64,000 bases of DNA, taken from positions 1,550,001 through 1,614,000 of the forward strand of contig NZ_CP008887.1 in assembly GCF_000769655.1 (NCBI RefSeq), in the 5' to 3' direction. The DNA comes from Thermococcus eurythermalis. Its GTDB lineage: Archaea > Methanobacteriota_B > Thermococci > Thermococcales > Thermococcaceae. Each line of letters opens with the position of its first letter. Within the stretch, counting starts at the first letter, position 1. The translations under genes were made by a program, and so were the position numbers. This document shows, piece after piece, positions 1 through 8,971 of the stretch. The notes below the pieces were generated by a model that searched no databases, was not told the DNA's origin, and was given only the letters and a program-made list of their open reading frames with translations.

Positions 1-1
1 G

Positions 2-619
<618 letters not shown>

Positions 620-1690
620 TTAGCCCTTCAATATTTTTTCCACGAGGGGATCTATTATCCGGTACTCCCCGCTTTCTTTCCTCACCCAGCTCATCTTCTC
701 AAGGTTCTTCAGGAGCGCGGACAGTCTCGCGTTCGTTATGGGCCCGCCTTTAGCCTCCACGTAGTCCTTGATGTTCTTCCACCGGTGGAGGCCGATTGCT
801 ATCGCCCTGAGGATTAGGGAATACCTTGGAGAGCGCTTTTCAAGCTCAAGAAGCTCTTCCCGTATCATCGCCCGGGCCCTCTCGACAGTTCTCTCCATGG
901 CCATCTCAAAGCTTCCGCTCTTCCAGTAGTTGAAACCGAACTCCACAAGCCAGCCCGGAATGCCGTTGAGCCCATCGACAGCTCTCTTTATCTCCTCGTC
1001 CGGAACTTTCAAGCCTACCTCCTCAAACCCCACCCGCAGGAAAGCCTCCGAGAGCCCTCTCGGGAACGGCTTAACTTCAACTTCCTCGTAGACCCTGCCG
1101 AATAGTGGACTCGAGTAGTCGTCGATACCGATGAAATCATGGAGGAGGCCGACCTCTGAACCCGTGAACACGAAGCCGAGGTTCGGGAGAGAGTCATAGG
1201 CGTAGGCTATTCCCGCCAAAAGGTCTTTTCCACCCCTCGGCCCGTAGAAGCGGAGGTACTGGGCCTCGTCGAAAGCCAAGACGACCCTCCCAAACCTCTC
1301 CCCGAGGCCGTTCAGGAGTTCGAAGACGTCTATTATGGTCATCTCCTTTGGTGTGATTTTTACTCCCGCCAGATTAACGCTCTCCAGCTTTATTCCACTC
1401 AGAAAGCCGAACCTGCCCTTTCCAAGGAGTATCTTTCTAATCTCGTCCACCAGAACGGCGGGACTTATCGTGCCGCCCCCTGCTGCGTAAAGCCTCCTCG
1501 CATCGAGGTAAAGGCCAAGACCGTCAAATTCATTCAGGGTTACCCTCAGGAGGGAACTCTTCCCCACCCTCCGGATTCCGATGAGAACCGTTATCGGGTA
1601 CTCTTCCATTCCTTTAAGCAGAGAGTTTAGCTCTTTCTCCCTGTCGAAAATCTCCTCCCTCCTGCTCTTCGGCCGTGGGTCAAACAGCAT
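620..1690 (-). CDS. Archaeal ATPase (AAA family, winged-helix C-terminus)
   Basis: 356 residues. Walker A GIRRVGKSSL lies at about 38-47 and a Walker B-like VVLAFDEAQYL at about 136-146. A TGSEVG sensor-like segment follows, and the C-terminal 80 residues look like a winged helix (SPRYSLILRAIA ... NARLSALLKNLEKMSWV). This is the layout of the archaeal ATPase family (MalT/ORC-like STAND-type ATPases, pfam Arch_ATPase), which is abundant in Thermococcales and mostly of unknown role. The ATG at 1690 lies just downstream of a cluster of GTATCG palindromes, which suggests tight or self control. No partner gene sits next to it on the same strand. Confidence 0.8.
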   Translation of the reverse strand: MLFDPRPKSRREEIFDREKELNSLLKGMEEYPITVLIGIRRVGKSSLLRVTLNEFDGLGLYLDARRLYAAGGGTISPAVLVDEIRKILLGKGRFGFLSGIKLESVNLAGVKITPKEMTIIDVFELLNGLGERFGRVVLAFDEAQYLRFYGPRGGKDLLAGIAYAYDSLPNLGFVFTGSEVGLLHDFIGIDDYSSPLFGRVYEEVEVKPFPRGLSEAFLRVGFEEVGLKVPDEEIKRAVDGLNGIPGWLVEFGFNYWKSGSFEMAMERTVERARAMIREELLELEKRSPRYSLILRAIAIGLHRWKNIKDYVEAKGGPITNARLSALLKNLEKMSWVRKESGEYRIIDPLVEKILKG

Positions 1691-1691
1691 A

Positions 1692-1728
1692 GGTATCGCC
1701 CCCGATACTTAGTATCGGTACCGATACT
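1692..1728. promoter_or_regulatory. Clustered GTATCG palindromes upstream of the ATPase gene
   Basis: Four half-sites alternate in direction: GGTATCG at 1692, CGATAC at 1703, AGTATCGG at 1711 and CCGATACT at 1721. Bases 1711-1728 form a perfect 18-bp palindrome (AGTATCGGTACCGATACT). Bases 1702-1718 form a second one that shares an arm with it. On the minus strand a TATA-like CTTTAAGT lies just upstream at about 1726-1733, so a bound regulator would cover the expected transcription start of the ATPase gene. The regulator is unknown; the ATPase's own winged helix is a candidate. The remaining bases to 1940 hold only the promoter of the next gene pair as far as I can see. Confidence 0.6.
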
Positions 1729-1940
1729 TAAAGGTTTCCCAAGTCATTCGGAGTCTTAAAATACCTCCTTCTCCAAGAACTCTCGGTGGTTTTATGCGCG
1801 GTGTGATAGTTCTCCATTTCAGACGGGACGATGATTAGAAAACTGCTCGTTGAGGTGCTGGGCTGAGTTCTGAAGGAACTTATCAGGCCACTAAGCGAAA
1901 AATAGAAATAGTTCCGTGAGAACCACAGGGAGGTGAGATT

Positions 1941-2159
1941 ATGGAGAGGGTTAGTGAGGCAACCGTAAGGCACGTTATGGAAGAGCTTGAGCGTCTAAAG
2001 GTAGAAGTTCAGCGTCTTGAAGCTCTGCTTGTTCCATTGGTCAAGAACGAGCTCTCGGCCGAGGAAGTTGAGGAGATAGAAAGAGAAGCCCGGGAGTTCC
2101 ACGAGGAGGAATGGGTTAACGCAGATGACCTCGAAGATCTCTTGGAGGACGACTTATGA
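1941..2159 (+). CDS. RelB-type antitoxin of a type II toxin-antitoxin pair
   Basis: 72 residues, highly acidic towards the C-terminus (EEWVNADDLEDLLEDDL). The N-terminal helix has heptad leucines (VMEELERLKVEVQRLEALLVPL) and is a likely dimerisation segment. The ATG at 1941 is preceded by GGGAGGTGA. The stop overlaps the start of the RelE-like gene downstream by four bases (ATGA), the usual arrangement for a co-translated antitoxin-toxin pair. By family knowledge the antitoxin would bind and neutralise the toxin, and the complex often represses its own promoter. Antitoxin identity rests on size, charge and position rather than on a recognised DNA-binding motif. Confidence 0.75.
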   Translation: MERVSEATVRHVMEELERLKVEVQRLEALLVPLVKNELSAEEVEEIEREAREFHEEEWVNADDLEDLLEDDL

Positions 2160-2428
2160 CCTTTGAGGTCAAAATAAAGCGGGAAGTAGTTAAAGCTGTT
2201 AAATCTCTCCCAAAGGCCAATCTGAGGAAGTTCTTGGAGTTAAAAGAGGCCCTTAGATACGAAGCAGTTCCGAGGGACAGGTTTGATATTGTTAAGATAA
2301 AGGGTTCCGCTGATTTGGACATATATCGGGTTAGAATCGGAGATTACAGGGTGATTTATTCTGTTAACTGGCAAAAACGCTTGGTTCTGATACATCGTTT
2401 AAAGAAGAGAGAAGATGCGTACAAGTAG
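2156..2428 (+). CDS. RelE/ParE-family toxin
   Basis: 90 residues, basic, with the compact RelE pattern: FEVKIKREVVKAVKSLPK at the start, a central DIVKIKGSADLDIYRVRIGDYRVIYSV and a final RLVLIHRLKKREDAYK. The arginines of the YRVRIGDYRVIY strand and the C-terminal HRLKKRED are where RelE proteins place their RNA-cleaving or RNA-contacting residues. The expected role is a ribosome-dependent mRNA interferase held inactive by the upstream antitoxin. It ends one base before the stop of the convergent prf1 gene at 2430, so transcription of the two genes meets with no spacer. Confidence 0.85.
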   Translation: MTFEVKIKREVVKAVKSLPKANLRKFLELKEALRYEAVPRDRFDIVKIKGSADLDIYRVRIGDYRVIYSVNWQKRLVLIHRLKKREDAYK

Positions 2429-2429
2429 C

Positions 2430-3677
2430 TCACTGAATCTTGTACCTCAGGAACGCTCCAAGTCCACCAAAGGCCTTGTAGAACTGCTGGCCCTCCTCGG
2501 TGTCGAGGGAAATTATCTCGACCTCTGCACCGCTCTCCTCTGCCATCTTGATGAGCTCCTCCGCGACGTCCCACTTTTCGAAGGTTATGTTCTGGCTGCT
2601 GCACTTTGGACAGTGGGTCAGCTTCTTCTTGTAGACTTGGAACTCCCCCTCACTCATTGTCTTCTCTTCTTCCCAGCCGCAGTTGTTGCACTTAGCCTTG
2701 ACCCTAACCTTGTTGTAGCCCTCGCTGATGAGGAGCGTGTCAACGGCTCCGAGCTCAAGGGCTTTCCTGACCTCCTTCTCACCGTAGGTTATCATTCCGG
2801 TGTCCTTGACGAGGTGCCTGAAGAAGTCCTGGATGAGCTTCCTCTCCTTGACTGCCTCGTGGTCCCTCAGTATGTCGCTGGCCTTCTCCACGAGCTCCCT
2901 GAGCCCGTACTCGCCGTGGTAGCTGATGTCAACGACACCGATAACCTTCTTCCTGAGCTCGTGGTGGAGGTAGTCGCCCTCGACGAACTCCTCCTTGGTC
3001 GGTCCGGGGCCGCCGATGATGATTCCCCTCAGCTCACCCTTCTCAAGAAGCGGGAGGAAGACCTTGTTGGCGTGCTCGCCTATCCTCTTCATGAACTCGT
3101 GGGTCTCCTGCTCACGGATTCTCTCGTAACGCCTCGCCGACTGACCACCGGCGCGGGTCTTTCCGGGGACGTTTGAAGTAAGCTCCTCAACGACTTCTAT
3201 CCTCTTGCCCCTCAGGAGGCCTATCGTGGCCTCGTTCTTCTCGACGGTGATGAGGCCGTAGGCGTCCTTAACGCGGAGCATCTCCTCAAGGGGCTCGGTA
3301 ACAAAAGTCTGGTCACATCGATACAGCCTGACGTTGAGGGGCTCGGGCGGGACGATCGCCCAGAGCTTTATGTCGCTGACTCCCTCCTGCTCACTCACGT
3401 TTCCGACGAAAAGGGCGAGACCGTTCTCAGGGGTCTTTCGGTAGAGCTTGAGGTGCTGCATTGCCCTTTCGAGGGCACCGAGGACGTTCTTTCGGGTGGA
3501 CTTGCTCTTGATGTTCTGGGCTGTTCCGTACTCCTCCCTAAGCTGCTGCATGACCTTGTTTATGTCGTAGCCTGCCGGGATGTAGAGGCTGACGAGCTCG
3601 GTTGCGCGGCCTCGATAGCCCTTCAGCTCCTCGACCTTTTTCTTGAGCTCATACATTTCCGCAGACTTGTGAGACAT
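2430..3677 (-). CDS. prf1: Peptide chain release factor aRF1
   Basis: 415 residues from the ATG at 3677. This start is chosen because GGGGTGAT ends four bases upstream; the frame also has an in-frame GTG at 3686. All class hallmarks are present: NIKS at about 55-58 and YRCDQTF at about 119-125 for stop-codon reading, and GGQ at about 177-179 for peptidyl-tRNA hydrolysis. A C-terminal domain follows with a zinc-ribbon-like CNNCGW ... CPKC set. It recognises all three stop codons and works with aEF1A in archaea. Monocistronic by position. Confidence 0.97.
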   Translation of the reverse strand: MSHKSAEMYELKKKVEELKGYRGRATELVSLYIPAGYDINKVMQQLREEYGTAQNIKSKSTRKNVLGALERAMQHLKLYRKTPENGLALFVGNVSEQEGVSDIKLWAIVPPEPLNVRLYRCDQTFVTEPLEEMLRVKDAYGLITVEKNEATIGLLRGKRIEVVEELTSNVPGKTRAGGQSARRYERIREQETHEFMKRIGEHANKVFLPLLEKGELRGIIIGGPGPTKEEFVEGDYLHHELRKKVIGVVDISYHGEYGLRELVEKASDILRDHEAVKERKLIQDFFRHLVKDTGMITYGEKEVRKALELGAVDTLLISEGYNKVRVKAKCNNCGWEEEKTMSEGEFQVYKKKLTHCPKCSSQNITFEKWDVAEELIKMAEESGAEVEIISLDTEEGQQFYKAFGGLGAFLRYKIQ

Positions 3678-3741
3678 GAGCATCACCCCTACCTTCTCTC
3701 GCTGAAATAGGCAAGAAAAGGGCCTTTATAAAGGTTTGGAG

Positions 3742-3987
3742 TTAGAGGAGGGAGATGAGTATGAGGATAAACGCGCCGACCACTCCCCCAACGGCGAGTA
3801 TGAGGAGTGTCAGCCAGTTTATGGGGACGTGGGTGACTCCCAGGAAGTTGAGGACACCCACTATTATGAGGCCGGTAATCGCGTTGACCGCGAGCCACTT
3901 AAGGACTGCTATTGTGAGTTTAAGCACTATCCACCCGACGATTGCGAGGAGAAAGAGAAAAATCACAAAGAGAATCAGATTGGGCAT
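3742..3987 (-). CDS. BofA-like small membrane protein
   Basis: 81 residues, nearly all hydrophobic, with two or three membrane helices (LILFVIFLFLLAIVGWIVL, an AVNAITGLIIVGVLNFLGV segment, LTLLILAVGGVVGAFILIL). The AVNAITGLIIVGVLN stretch matches the conserved core of the BofA family (pfam07441), known in Bacillus as a regulator of an intramembrane protease. Archaea have no sigma-K, so the archaeal role is unknown. The ATG at 3987 follows GAGGTGGTG by three bases. It starts 11 bases after the stop of the HEAT-like gene on the same strand, so the two are probably co-transcribed. Confidence 0.75.
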   Translation of the reverse strand: MPNLILFVIFLFLLAIVGWIVLKLTIAVLKWLAVNAITGLIIVGVLNFLGVTHVPINWLTLLILAVGGVVGAFILILISLL

Positions 3988-3997
3988 TAGCACCACC

Positions 3998-4555
3998 TCA
4001 GAGCTTTTCAAGGGTTTCCCTCGCTATCTGGCCGAGGGGTACCCACTTCTTGCCCTCGAAGGGGAGTATAACCTTGTCCTCAACGTCCACGAGCTCCTCG
4101 GCATAAGGTCTGGCCTCTTCAGCTTTGAGCTCGCCGAGCATTATCAGGGCAAAGGCCTTGGTGTTCTTGTCACCTTCTTTAAGCTCGTCTATAAGGTCAT
4201 TGAGAATGGTGTTTTTCAGTGCACTCGCCTTGGTCGGGAACCTGAGGACGAGCTCACGGGAGAGAACCATCGCGTTCTCCTTAACGTAGGGGTTCCTGTT
4301 TTTGGTGAGCTCCACGGCTTTGGGGAGTATCTTTTCTATGTGCGGCCCCAGAACTTCCCTATTCTGCTGGGCGATCATTCCAAGGATTAGGAGAGCATCC
4401 CCCCGGATTCCGGGCATGTTGTCATCGAGGAGCTCAATGAGGCCTTCAAGTGCCTTTTTATCCTTGATTGCCAGCGCCACGGCCTCATCGAAGTGCTCTT
4501 CTTCAATGAGCTTTTTTATTTTGCCTTTTTTTGAGCCGAAGGAGAGGAACGCCAT
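3998..4555 (-). CDS. HEAT-repeat-like helical protein
   Basis: 185 residues from the ATG at 4555, preceded by GAGGTGA. The chain is made of paired helices with the HEAT-like rhythm (LIELLDDNMPGIRGDALLILGMIAQ, then YVKENAMVLSRELVLRFP, then TKAFALIMLGELKAEEARPYAEEL). Proteins of this kind act as protein-binding scaffolds; no catalytic motif is visible. It probably forms an operon with the BofA-like membrane protein that follows 11 bases later. The real function is not known. Confidence 0.7.
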   Translation of the reverse strand: MAFLSFGSKKGKIKKLIEEEHFDEAVALAIKDKKALEGLIELLDDNMPGIRGDALLILGMIAQQNREVLGPHIEKILPKAVELTKNRNPYVKENAMVLSRELVLRFPTKASALKNTILNDLIDELKEGDKNTKAFALIMLGELKAEEARPYAEELVDVEDKVILPFEGKKWVPLGQIARETLEKL

Positions 4556-4660
4556 AGGAGTCACCTCTGAAGAACTCTTGAGTCATTTGTTATAGTTAAA
4601 CTTTTTGTCTCAAATGCTCCAAACATTAGGAAGGACAGCCTCTAAAACGATGGCCGGGCA

Positions 4661-4852
4661 TTAATCTTGCTCGTTAATAACTTTATCCATCTCATCGGAG
4701 ATTTTAGCCTCAGTATCATTCTGGAATTTCCCCACCTTGCGGACGGTACCAGTGCGGGGATCAAAGAACGTGCGCAGGAACAAGAGTATCAAGACTAAGG
4801 CGATGGCCACCATAAAAACGTACTCTATTGAAGCCTGAGCACTCCTTTTCAT
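4661..4852 (-). CDS. Class III signal peptide (pilin-like) protein
   Basis: 63 residues from the ATG at 4852 (AGGTG eight bases upstream). It begins MKRSAQASIEY and continues into a hydrophobic helix (VFMVAIALVLILLFL). Q-x-S-x-E after a short basic leader is the archaeal class III signal peptide, expected to be cut before Gln by the prepilin peptidase EppA. The short charged tail (GKFQNDTEAKISDEMDKVINEQD) would face outward. It sits 66 bases downstream of a second pilin-like gene and probably shares its promoter. It may be a minor pilin or an uncharacterised surface subunit; it is much shorter than archaellins. Confidence 0.82.
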   Translation of the reverse strand: MKRSAQASIEYVFMVAIALVLILLFLRTFFDPRTGTVRKVGKFQNDTEAKISDEMDKVINEQD

Positions 4853-4917
4853 TGCTGGCACCTGCCATTAAACAAATCAAAATCATTAAAATGTAAAAGA
4901 AACGACACAATCATTTC

Positions 4918-5106
4918 TTAGGTAGTGGTAGTGTTGTTCCCCATCATCTGGTTAAGGGTGTTGTTTATCTCGGTTTCAGCTTGGTTAGCAGTATCCTTGG
5001 CACTCTTGCCCTTGCCCTGGAGCTGCTTAACGACTATCAGGATTATAACCAGCGCCGCGGCGATCATAAACAGGTACTCAATTGCACCCTGGGCCTTCCT
5101 CTTCAT
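4918..5106 (-). CDS. Class III signal peptide (pilin-like) protein
   Basis: 62 residues from the ATG at 5106, chosen because GGAGGTG lies seven bases upstream; the frame is open further 5' but that part looks non-coding. The N-terminus MKRKAQGAIEY leads into a hydrophobic helix (LFMIAAALVIILIVV), so processing before Gln6 is expected. The remainder is hydrophilic and ends in NNTTTT. It is a paralogue in layout of the next gene downstream. It is transcribed away from an HTH-domain gene, and both appear to use the AT-rich block around 5156-5165. Confidence 0.82.
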   Translation of the reverse strand: MKRKAQGAIEYLFMIAAALVIILIVVKQLQGKGKSAKDTANQAETEINNTLNQMMGNNTTTT

Positions 5107-5149
5107 GGCAAACCACCTCCAAAGGGTTACTTCAACCATAAATTGCCCA

Positions 5150-5186
5150 AAAAAGCTTATATATCTTTCTCCCCAATAATGGGGAG
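5150..5186. promoter_or_regulatory. Shared divergent promoter between pilin-like and HTH genes
   Basis: The block AAAAGCTTATATATC reads as a TATA element on both strands (CTTATATA forward, ATATATAAG reverse). It lies about 50 bases from the pilin-like start at 5106 and about 65 from the HTH-gene start at 5229. Beside it, 5171-5184 is CCCCA-ATAA-TGGGG-like, an inverted repeat close to the expected forward transcription start. This geometry would let one bound regulator, perhaps the HTH protein itself, affect both directions. That last step is inference. Confidence 0.5.
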
Positions 5187-5228
5187 AACCATACCCAACA
5201 CTGCAAGGTTTCCAAGGGGTGTCTATTG

Positions 5229-5789
5229 ATGCTACTAAGCTTCCACTGCGAATCTGCAAGCATTGAGGATTGCATCGAGGAAATCAACAAAAAATCAGAA
5301 AATGTTTTACGCGACGTGCCCGGTTTTGTAAATTCTGCAAAGATACAGCTGAGCTTTGGAGCCTTTATGAACCTCGGTGTTGTCCTGGCGATTGACCACT
5401 CTATCAACGCCTGCAAGGTCGTCCGTGCCGAGTTCTCCTCAGGAAAAAACAGGGAGGACGCCATTAACAAAACCCTTGAAAAGCTGAACTCCACCATGCC
5501 GGAGGGGGCCAAAATCGTTGATTTTGACGTGAAAACCTACACCACGCCCGTGACAAGGAGGACTTATGCCGTTGGGGTCGTTGTCTACAACGTTTTTGAG
5601 GAGAAAAAACCCGTTGGCAAGTACACCCTTAAGGAAAGGAGAAAGCTGATAGCGATGGTTCTTGAGGCCTTCGACTACAACCCGAAGGTTCTCAACATCT
5701 CCGAGCTCGCGAGGGTCTTCGGGGTCTCCAGGGACAGCATATACTACGACATCGAGCAGATATTGAAAGAGGCGGGGAAATCTAAGTAG
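5229..5789 (+). CDS. HTH-containing protein of unknown function
   Basis: 186 residues from the ATG at 5229; AAGGGGTG lies eight bases upstream. The first 120 residues form a mixed alpha-beta domain with two alanine/valine-rich strands (FGAFMNLGVVLAIDHS, AVGVVVYNVF) and no motif I recognise. The last 40 residues contain a helix-turn-helix reading LNISELARVFGVSRDSIYYDIEQIL. Being divergent to two pilin-like genes makes it a candidate local regulator. Its 3' end overlaps the convergent site-2 protease gene by eight bases. Confidence 0.65.
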   Translation: MLLSFHCESASIEDCIEEINKKSENVLRDVPGFVNSAKIQLSFGAFMNLGVVLAIDHSINACKVVRAEFSSGKNREDAINKTLEKLNSTMPEGAKIVDFDVKTYTTPVTRRTYAVGVVVYNVFEEKKPVGKYTLKERRKLIAMVLEAFDYNPKVLNISELARVFGVSRDSIYYDIEQILKEAGKSK

Positions 5790-7065
5790 TCCATATTGGC
5801 ACCGGTGTCGCCGTGAGCACGAATATAACCGCCACGAGCACCGCAAGGAGTATTCTCGTCCTTGATATTGGCGACACCTCGTCCAGTGCCCCGGGGTTCC
5901 CGGCAGAGCCTATGAACAGCACGAGGAGGCCCCAGATGAACCACCCGCTCCACAGGTAGCTCATTCCGATGAGAATGAACGCGGCCGCGTAAGTTACTAT
6001 CCTGTGGGCCCTCTCGCTTATGAAGGCCCTTAAGATGTGGCCCCCGTCGAGCTGGGCAACCGGGATTAGGTTGAGGAACGTGACGAGCAGTCCAACCCAG
6101 CCTGCCATTGCAATTGGGTGGAGGAATATCACGTAGTCCTCAGGAATCCCGAGCACGGCCTTGGTCATAAGCTCAAACAGGAGGTTGGTCCCGAAGTAGA
6201 CGCCTCCCTCCGTGGCAGGCACCATCTCCGGAGGCACGACCACTGAGAGCTTGAGGCCTATAGCCGTGACGGGGAGCGCGACCAGAAAGCCAGCTATCGG
6301 CCCGCTGGCCCCCAGGTCTATCGCCGCGTTCCTCGTGGGGAGGGGAGACTTGACCCTTATGACAGCACCCAGAGTCCCGATGAGGCTGAAGGGGAATGGT
6401 ATGAAGTAGGGCATCGTCGCCCGGACGCCGTGGTACGCCGCGGCAATCTTGTGGCCGAGCTCGTGCGTCCCAAGGATTGCCATAACGCTGGCCGAGAACG
6501 AGAGCGCTATGAGGTATGGGTTCCTCATGCCGGGCAGGTTGTAGTAATCAAGGACTCCAATGTAGTTCAGGGCCAGGAGGTAGCCCGAGAAAAACGTCGT
6601 GACGAGCGTCGCAAGCAGAAAAACCCAGGGAAGCCAGCGGTTGTCGGGTTTAACCTCGCCGGCCGGGAAAACCAGGAGGAGAACCTTTCCGTGGCGCTTT
6701 TTAAGGGCGCACCAGTAGCCGAGCTTCTCCATCTCGCTCAAAACGACCTCAAAGTTGGATTCAAGGATTTCATCAACCTCAAAGACGAAGACCCTGCCGT
6801 CGAACCCCGCAAACCTGAGGTTATAGAACGTCCTGAGTTTGGACTCGACTTCAGGCGGCAGGTGCGGAACTTCCCTCTCAGGGGCCGGGCTGGGCTGTAC
6901 CGGCTTGGACAACTGGCTAACTGCCTCTCCGGCCTTCTCTTCCACATAGCCCACGAGGATCATATCGCCCCCACAGCGGGGGCACGAGCCTTCGAGGAGG
7001 GGCTCCCTGGAGTCCCTCTCTTCGCGGTAGCCGCAGTTTAAGCACTCGTAGATTCCCCTCGGCAT
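5782..7065 (-). CDS. Site-2 protease family (M50) membrane metalloprotease with N-terminal zinc ribbon
   Basis: 427 residues from the ATG at 7065 (GGAGAT upstream). The N-terminus is a zinc ribbon (CLNCGY at 8-13, CPRCGG at 28-33), followed by a proline-rich linker and a soluble alpha-beta segment to about 140. The multi-helix membrane domain carries HELGH at 201-205 and NLIPVAQLDGGH at about 332-343. These are the two zinc-binding signatures of intramembrane site-2 proteases, which cut membrane-anchored substrates, often regulators. The substrate cannot be told from the sequence. It follows the phosphomevalonate dehydratase genes by 40 bases and may be co-transcribed with them. Confidence 0.9.
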   Translation of the reverse strand: MPRGIYECLNCGYREERDSREPLLEGSCPRCGGDMILVGYVEEKAGEAVSQLSKPVQPSPAPEREVPHLPPEVESKLRTFYNLRFAGFDGRVFVFEVDEILESNFEVVLSEMEKLGYWCALKKRHGKVLLLVFPAGEVKPDNRWLPWVFLLATLVTTFFSGYLLALNYIGVLDYYNLPGMRNPYLIALSFSASVMAILGTHELGHKIAAAYHGVRATMPYFIPFPFSLIGTLGAVIRVKSPLPTRNAAIDLGASGPIAGFLVALPVTAIGLKLSVVVPPEMVPATEGGVYFGTNLLFELMTKAVLGIPEDYVIFLHPIAMAGWVGLLVTFLNLIPVAQLDGGHILRAFISERAHRIVTYAAAFILIGMSYLWSGWFIWGLLVLFIGSAGNPGALDEVSPISRTRILLAVLVAVIFVLTATPVPIWTT

Positions 7066-7105
7066 CGCTATCTCCTGGACTAAAATGGAAAGGGCAGTTA
7101 AAAAG

Positions 7106-7498
7106 TTACTCCTCGACCTCAACTTCCCCAGAATCCGCGTCCACCCTAACTTTCATCCCGCTCTTCAGCTTCGAGACGTCTATCCCCTGAACCATCGGGA
7201 TGCCCGCTATTATTGCGCCGGTCGCGACTATTGTTTCTGCCTCTTCCACGATTATTGCCTTTGGAGCCTTTCCGCTCTTCTTGAGGGCGTAGATTACGTA
7301 GGAGCCAACGGTGGAACCCTTCCCGCGCGGAAACGCAAGGATTTTGCCCGCTACGCTCTGGCCCCTTATGTCGCTCTCGGCGTCCGTAACGATGCCGGTC
7401 TCGGGGTCAACCCCGCCGAGGAAGGAGAGCGGTTTCTGCGAGACTATCAGCTCGCCCTCAGCCTTTCCGCCGACCACTTTCTTCCCCTTCAGCTTCAT
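7106..7498 (-). CDS. Phosphomevalonate dehydratase small subunit (DUF126, aconitase-X swivel domain)
   Basis: 130 residues. The protein is the DUF126 domain: a swivelling beta-barrel like the small domain of aconitases, with VGGKAEGELIVSQKPLSFLGGVDP at the N-terminus and GKILAFPRGKGSTVGSYVIY in the middle. In archaea this small subunit pairs with aconitase X to dehydrate mevalonate 5-phosphate to trans-anhydromevalonate 5-phosphate, a step of the archaeal isoprenoid pathway. The partner gene ends nine bases upstream on the same strand, so the subunits are translated from one message. Confidence 0.88.
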   Translation of the reverse strand: MKLKGKKVVGGKAEGELIVSQKPLSFLGGVDPETGIVTDAESDIRGQSVAGKILAFPRGKGSTVGSYVIYALKKSGKAPKAIIVEEAETIVATGAIIAGIPMVQGIDVSKLKSGMKVRVDADSGEVEVEE

Positions 7499-7507
7499 GC
7501 TCCCACC

Positions 7508-8668
7508 TCACGGGGCCTCCTTTATGAGCCTCTCGGCGTCGTCGAGCCTCACGCTGAAGCCGAACGAGCGGAAGTAGAAGGCACTCTTCCCGCTGTTGGT
7601 CGCTATGCCCCTGTACCAGCCCTTAATCGGCGACACAACAAAGCATGAGTCCGCGACAATCCTGCCGTTGTAGCGCTCTATGACCTCAGTATAGCCGAGA
7701 GAATCCGCCAGGGCCTTTACGGTTCTGCTCGCGGTAATGAAGAGCGGAATCCTGAGGGGTTTTCCGCGCATTCTGAGGAGCTCGGCTATCTCCTTAATCT
7801 CCACCAGTGAGGCGTGAGGACAGCCGATTAGAATCATGTCTATTTCGCTCCAGTCGTCCGAGAAGCTCTCTCTGACGGCCATAAGGTCTTTCTCCTCCAC
7901 GGTCAGGGTCTCAATCTTGTCATCAACCGCGTGCCTGTATTCCGGCGTCTCGCCCTCGACGTGGTACAGCGCTATCGAGCCGGTCGCGGCCATAGATGCC
8001 CCAAGCTCCTTGAGGTGGTCAACGCTCTCAGGCCTGAGCCCCGTTAGGTATGGGACGTCGTTCCCGAGGGCCTTCCCGAGGTGGTAGCCGAGGGCCGAGT
8101 AGTCAACGAAGCGTTTCACGTTCGCTTCCACTTTAACCGCTATCGTGGCTTTTCTGTTCTCGTCGAGATGGAGGCCGTACTCAGGGGTCTTCCCTACTAT
8201 AGCTGCAGCCAAACTCGACGGCCCGCCCTCCCTGTTTGTCCTCGCCCCGATTATGGAGTTTGCAAAGCTCACCGCCGAGCTCTCGCTCCAGGCCAGGTGG
8301 TCGCCGAACTTCGGCAGGTTTGCGCCGTAGTAGGGCGTGCAAGTTGAGGTTACCTCTATCCCCATCGCTCGGTAGAGTTCGAGGACTTCCCTCTGCTTCT
8401 CCATGAACTCGTCATCGCCTATTCCAGCCGGGTTGAGGGTCGTGTAAACGCTTACCTTCGCACCTGCATCAGCGAAGTCCCTCAGAAACTCAATGCCGGC
8501 GTCGCCGATGTTCTTGTAGGAGACGCCCGCAATCTGGGCGCTCTTTATTGGTATCAGGCGCTCTGCACCGTAGATGTCCCCAAGGGCGACCAGGATTTCC
8601 ATAGCCTTCTGGAGCGCGTACCCATACTCCCCTGCCAGAATGAGCTCCTCCTCCTTTGTCAGGTACAT
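7508..8668 (-). CDS. Phosphomevalonate dehydratase large subunit (aconitase X)
   Basis: 386 residues from the ATG at 8668; AGGTGGTG sits just upstream and the preceding in-frame extension has no homology-like content. It begins MYLTKEEELILAGEYGYALQKAMEILVALGDIYGAERL, typical of the aconitase-X catalytic domain. Cysteines in CTPYYG, IGCPHAS and DSCFV are candidate iron-sulfur ligands. It forms the mevalonate 5-phosphate dehydratase with the DUF126 protein encoded next. A TATA element (CTTTATAA on the minus strand, about 8697-8705) lies 30-40 bases upstream. Confidence 0.88.
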   Translation of the reverse strand: MYLTKEEELILAGEYGYALQKAMEILVALGDIYGAERLIPIKSAQIAGVSYKNIGDAGIEFLRDFADAGAKVSVYTTLNPAGIGDDEFMEKQREVLELYRAMGIEVTSTCTPYYGANLPKFGDHLAWSESSAVSFANSIIGARTNREGGPSSLAAAIVGKTPEYGLHLDENRKATIAVKVEANVKRFVDYSALGYHLGKALGNDVPYLTGLRPESVDHLKELGASMAATGSIALYHVEGETPEYRHAVDDKIETLTVEEKDLMAVRESFSDDWSEIDMILIGCPHASLVEIKEIAELLRMRGKPLRIPLFITASRTVKALADSLGYTEVIERYNGRIVADSCFVVSPIKGWYRGIATNSGKSAFYFRSFGFSVRLDDAERLIKEAP

Positions 8669-8971
8669 AGCACCACCTGAAATAACTGGGGACCTGAGGG
8701 TTATAAAGTGTTGTCTGTGTTGTTGGTGAGTTCTCACAGCAGACCGCGGGCAGTAGAATGCAGAGGTTAGCCGATGGCACTCTCCCAGTTCCATTCTGGT
8801 TATCCGCTACTTTTAAAACATGCGAAACTATCGTAGCGGACAACTTTCCCACCCTCATCTTCATCGTGGGGCTTTCGGGGCCCTGCGAGAAAGCCTTATA
8901 ACCCACCGCTTCCGTGCTTTTCACAAGGAACAAGATGAGGCCCCGCGGCTCAGCAGGCGGGAGAGTGAGTC
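8669..8971. promoter_or_regulatory. Divergent promoter region with inverted repeat
   Basis: 303 bases without a gene between aconitase X (minus) and the broken permease (plus). It contains the minus-strand TATA near 8697-8705 and a plus-strand TATA (CCTTATAACCC) near 8892-8900. A spaced inverted repeat TCCGCTAC (8803-8810) / GTAGCGGA (8833-8840) encloses a TTTTAAAA block. The repeat could be an operator or an RNA stem. Nothing else is recognisable. Confidence 0.45.

Noticed and set aside
2415-3176. Long plus-strand frame (253 codons) across prf1
   Set aside because: Antisense shadow of the GC-rich prf1 gene; leucine/valine-rich with no motif, while prf1 has all family signatures.
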